NCBI GenBank assembly: GCA_029065825.1
Contig: JAIEHQ010000163.1
Span: 1 to 16,389, forward strand
DNA: 16,389 nt
Reading direction: 5' to 3'
From: Alistipes sp.
GTDB taxonomy: Bacteria > Bacteroidota > Bacteroidia > Bacteroidales > Rikenellaceae
Shown: one piece after another, positions 14,108-16,389 of the stretch
Layout: each line of letters begins with the position of its first letter
Numbering within the stretch: position 1 is the first letter of the stretch
The notes under the pieces: model-generated
Databases searched by the model: none
What the model was told of the DNA's origin: nothing
The model's input: the letters and a program-made list of their open reading frames with translations, nothing else
Made by a program: the position numbers and the translations under genes

Positions 14108-14139
14108 TTTGTGAACATACCCGTAAAAATGTATCTTTG
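14108..14139 (+). promoter_or_regulatory. Bacteroidota-type promoter of hydA-hydE
   Basis: TTTG (14108-14111), a 20-bp spacer and TATCTTTG (14132-14139) match the Bacteroidota consensus exactly. The predicted transcript starts near 14146, leaving a leader of about 34 bases before the hydA ATG with no Shine-Dalgarno match. No clear operator palindrome is seen around it. Confidence 0.85.
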
Positions 14140-14179
14140 CGGGGTAAACACAAGTTGCAAACCCTAACTATTGTCCGAT

Positions 14180-15628
14180 ATGTCCCTTACCAACAACGTG
14201 ATGATCGTCAGACACAAGTTGCTGACCAATCTTATTAAACTCTGGAAGGAAAATCAGTTGGTCGAGCGCATCGACCGTCTCCCGATCGAACTGAGTCCCC
14301 GCAACGCTCGCGTACTGGGACGCTGCTGCGTGCACAAGGAGCGCGCCGTCTGGAAATACAAATCGCTCCCTCTGATGGGATTCGACATGTCCGACGAGAC
14401 GGATGAGCTCACGCCCCTCTCCGAATATGCGAAAAAGGCGCTCGAACGTAAGGGCAAAGAGCTGAAAGAAAATATACTCTGCGTAATCGACGAAGCCTGC
14501 TCGTCGTGCGTACAGACCAATTACGAGATCACAAACCTCTGCAAGGGCTGTGTCGCCCGCAGCTGCGCCTCGAACTGCCCGAAGGGGGCCATCGAGTTCA
14601 ACCGTGCCGGCAAGGCGGTCATCAACCACGAGAAGTGTATCAGCTGCGGCATCTGCCACAGCAGCTGTCCCTACCATGCCATCGTCTATATGCCCGTTCC
14701 CTGCGAGGAGGCCTGCCCCGTGAAGGCGATTACCAAAGACGAGCGAGGCATCGAGCACATCGACGAGAGCAAGTGCATCTACTGCGGCAAATGTCTGAAC
14801 AGCTGCCCGTTCGGTGCTATCTTCGAGGTATCGCAGGTATTCGACGTACTGCAGCGCCTGCGCGACGGCGAGAAGATCGTCGCCATCGTCGCTCCCGCTA
14901 TCCTGGGACAGTACAGCGCATCTACCGACAAGGTTTACGGAGCGATCAAGGCGATCGGCTTTACCGACGTGATCGAAGTGGCTCAGGGCGCGATGGAGAC
15001 CATCCGCCACGAAGGCTCGGAGTTGGGCGAGAAGCTGGCCGAGGGTCAGCCTTTCATGACCACCTCCTGCTGCCCCTCCTACATCGAACTGACGCGCAAG
15101 CATATTCCCGAAATGCAGAAGTACGTTTCGGACACCGGCTCGCCCATGTATTACACCGCCCGCATCGCCAAGGAGAAGTATCCCGACGCACAGGTGGTCT
15201 TCATCGGTCCGTGCGTTGCCAAGCGCAAGGAGGCCCGCCGCGATGAGTGCGTCGATTTCGTACTCACGTTCGAGGAGATAAACTCCATCTTCGACGGCAT
15301 GGGCATCGAGATCGAGAACACCGATCCGTTCGCCATCCCGTTCGTATCGACCCAGGCCGCTCACAGCTTCGCACAGGCCGGCGGCGTGATGGGTGCCGTG
15401 CAGCTCTTCCTGGCCGACAACAACAAACCGCAGATCAACGGCATCCAGGTGGCCAACCTGAACAAGAAGAACGTAAGCCTGCTGCGCGCCTACGCCAAGT
15501 CGGGCAAGGCTCCGGCCCAGTTCATCGAGGTCATGGCCTGCGAAGGGGGCTGCATCACGGGACCCTGCACCCACAGCCTGCACGACAACGGCAAGCGTCA
15601 GTTCGCCAAGGAGCTGGCAAAACGCTAA
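14180..15628 (+). CDS. hydA: [FeFe] hydrogenase, group B type
   Basis: The 482-residue protein catalyses reversible H2 formation from protons and electrons, presumably supplied by reduced ferredoxin in the cytoplasm. No signal peptide or membrane segment is seen. H-cluster loops: TSCCP at 295-299 (C297 expected as proton relay, C298 as ligand), GPCVAK at 343-348 (C345), and MACEGGCITGPC at 452-463 (C454, C458). GPC instead of MPC in loop 2 and the missing GGGQP after loop 3 are group B traits. Before them lie two ferredoxin-type motifs (C153/C156/C159/C163 and C199/C202/C205/C209, each ending CP) plus eight more cysteines (107, 110, 121, 124, 129, 133, 175, 179). An N-terminal region with RCCVHKERA (48-56) has no function I can name. 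ATG 14180 is preferred over TTG 14171; ATG 14201 is also possible. Confidence 0.93.
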   Translation: MSLTNNVMIVRHKLLTNLIKLWKENQLVERIDRLPIELSPRNARVLGRCCVHKERAVWKYKSLPLMGFDMSDETDELTPLSEYAKKALERKGKELKENILCVIDEACSSCVQTNYEITNLCKGCVARSCASNCPKGAIEFNRAGKAVINHEKCISCGICHSSCPYHAIVYMPVPCEEACPVKAITKDERGIEHIDESKCIYCGKCLNSCPFGAIFEVSQVFDVLQRLRDGEKIVAIVAPAILGQYSASTDKVYGAIKAIGFTDVIEVAQGAMETIRHEGSELGEKLAEGQPFMTTSCCPSYIELTRKHIPEMQKYVSDTGSPMYYTARIAKEKYPDAQVVFIGPCVAKRKEARRDECVDFVLTFEEINSIFDGMGIEIENTDPFAIPFVSTQAAHSFAQAGGVMGAVQLFLADNNKPQINGIQVANLNKKNVSLLRAYAKSGKAPAQFIEVMACEGGCITGPCTHSLHDNGKRQFAKELAKR

Positions 15629-15638
15629 AACGGAACTC

Positions 15639-16389
15639 ATGGAACGACTCGTCGATCGGCTGGTACGCGAACAGACCCTTCCTGCGGAAGAGTTGCGGCA
15701 TCTGCTGACCGACCTCGATCCCCAAACCCAAGTCTATCTGCATCGGGCGGCCCGCGAGGTCGCCCGTGCGCATTTCGGGCGGGAGATTTACATCCGGGGA
15801 CTCATCGAGATCGGCAACGTCTGCCGCAACGACTGCCGCTACTGCGGCATCCGCCGTAGCAACCGCCGCGTGGCACGTTACAAGCTCGCGCCCGAGACCA
15901 TCCTATCCTGCTGCGAAGAGGGCTTCCGCCTCGGCATGAGAACCTTCGTCCTGCAGGGCGGCGAGGATCCGTCGCTGAGCGACGATATGCTGACCGAACT
16001 GCTGGGCGAGATGCGCCGCCGCTGGCCGGAGTGCGCCGTGACCCTTTCGCTGGGCGAGCGTTCGGAAGAGTCCTACCGCAAGCTCTTCGAGGCCGGCGCA
16101 CGACGCTATCTGCTGCGCCACGAAACCGCCGATGCGGCGCACTACCGCCTGCTGCACCCCGAAGAAATGTCGCTCGAGCATCGCCTCGAATGCCTGCGCG
16201 CACTCAGGCGCATCGGATTCCAGACCGGCACGGGCATCATGGTCGGCTCCCCGGGACAGACGGTCGATCACATCGTGAAGGACCTGCTCTTCATGCGCGA
16301 ATTCCGCCCCCAGATGATCGGCATCGGTCCGTTCATCCCCCAGCACGACACCCCCTTCGGCGCGGAGCCGGCCGGCAGTGCGGAGCGCA
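15639..16389 (+). CDS. hydE: [FeFe] hydrogenase maturase HydE (3' end cut off)
   Basis: The first 250 residues of a radical SAM enzyme are present; the family is usually about 350 long, so roughly 100 residues lie beyond the window. The radical SAM motif CRNDCRYC (C62, C66, C69) binds the [4Fe-4S] cluster that cleaves S-adenosylmethionine. The surrounding blocks are those of HydE rather than of biotin synthase or HydG: RGLIEIGNVC, CGIRRSN, FVLQGGEDP (103-111), TLSLGERSEESY (135-146), YLLRHETAD (157-165), MVGSPGQT (201-208) and GIGPFIPQHDTPF (228-240). HydE, with HydG and HydF, builds the two-iron part of the H-cluster. ATG 15639 is 10 bases after the hydA stop, so the two genes are very likely co-transcribed. 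No strong ribosome binding site is seen. Confidence 0.94.
   Translation, partial: MERLVDRLVREQTLPAEELRHLLTDLDPQTQVYLHRAAREVARAHFGREIYIRGLIEIGNVCRNDCRYCGIRRSNRRVARYKLAPETILSCCEEGFRLGMRTFVLQGGEDPSLSDDMLTELLGEMRRRWPECAVTLSLGERSEESYRKLFEAGARRYLLRHETADAAHYRLLHPEEMSLEHRLECLRALRRIGFQTGTGIMVGSPGQTVDHIVKDLLFMREFRPQMIGIGPFIPQHDTPFGAEPAGSAER

Noticed and set aside
13682..14167. Plus-strand frame of 161 codons before hydA
   Set aside because: It is Pro/Arg/Lys-rich with almost no hydrophobic residues for most of its length, reads through the hydA promoter, and stays open only because T is so rare there.
14171..14179. TTG start extending hydA by three codons
   Set aside because: An ATG follows directly at 14180, and TTG starts are unusual; the gain of three residues has no support.
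14534..14806. HydA read as a ferredoxin or a NuoG-like subunit
   Set aside because: The cysteine-rich part alone would allow this, but all three H-cluster loops follow downstream in the same protein and hydE is the next gene.
14168..15640. Minus-strand frame of 490 codons
   Set aside because: In-register mirror of hydA, which has unmistakable hydrogenase motifs on the plus strand.

Overview
The window reads as a chromosomal segment of a GC-rich member of the Bacteroidota, most likely a gut anaerobe of the Alistipes/Rikenellaceae type. The evidence is two promoters of the Bacteroidota kind (TTTG, 20 bp, TAnnTTTG), mostly AT-rich start regions without Shine-Dalgarno sequences, typical Bacteroidota RpoB/RpoC sequences, and a group B-type [FeFe] hydrogenase. 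The genus is an inference from composition and gene content. Nothing here looks like a phage, an insertion sequence or a CRISPR array.

Right to left on the minus strand (13509 down to 255) lies one long information-processing array: promoter, tRNA-Thr(UGU), tRNA-Tyr(GUA), tRNA-Gly(UCC), tuf, tRNA-Trp(CCA), secE, nusG, rplK, rplA, rplJ, rplL, rpoB, rpoC, and a strong intrinsic terminator. The order matches the E. coli thrU-tyrU-glyT-tufB / secE-nusG-rplKAJL-rpoBC region, with tRNA-Trp between tuf and secE. Three hairpins sit at the places where output could be stepped: a 56-nt stem-loop between tRNA-Gly and tuf, a hairpin with a short U-run between tuf and tRNA-Trp, and a 16-bp stem with a short U-run between rplL and rpoB (the position of the E. 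coli rplL-rpoB attenuator). Only rplJ has a full AAGGAGG ribosome binding site.

A spacer of about 720 bp (13458-14179) separates this array from a plus-strand operon. It holds two divergent promoters at its ends, an AT-rich part, and a roughly 360-nt stretch in which T is only about 7% of plus-strand bases (my count). The long overlapping reading frames in that stretch are best explained by the lack of T, which all stop codons need.

On the plus strand, hydA (14180-15628) encodes an [FeFe] hydrogenase with group B-type H-cluster loops and an unusually cysteine-rich electron-transfer region. Ten bases after it, hydE starts, encoding the radical SAM maturase of the H-cluster; it runs off the window end. 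Together they indicate H2 production (or uptake) linked to fermentation, probably through ferredoxin.

Bases 1-256, beyond the rpoC terminator, hold no gene I can recognise but do contain several GC-rich hairpins. No clearly new system is visible. The most worthwhile leads are the hydrogenase's extra Fe-S cysteines, the T-poor spacer, the lone rplJ Shine-Dalgarno site and the three operon hairpins.
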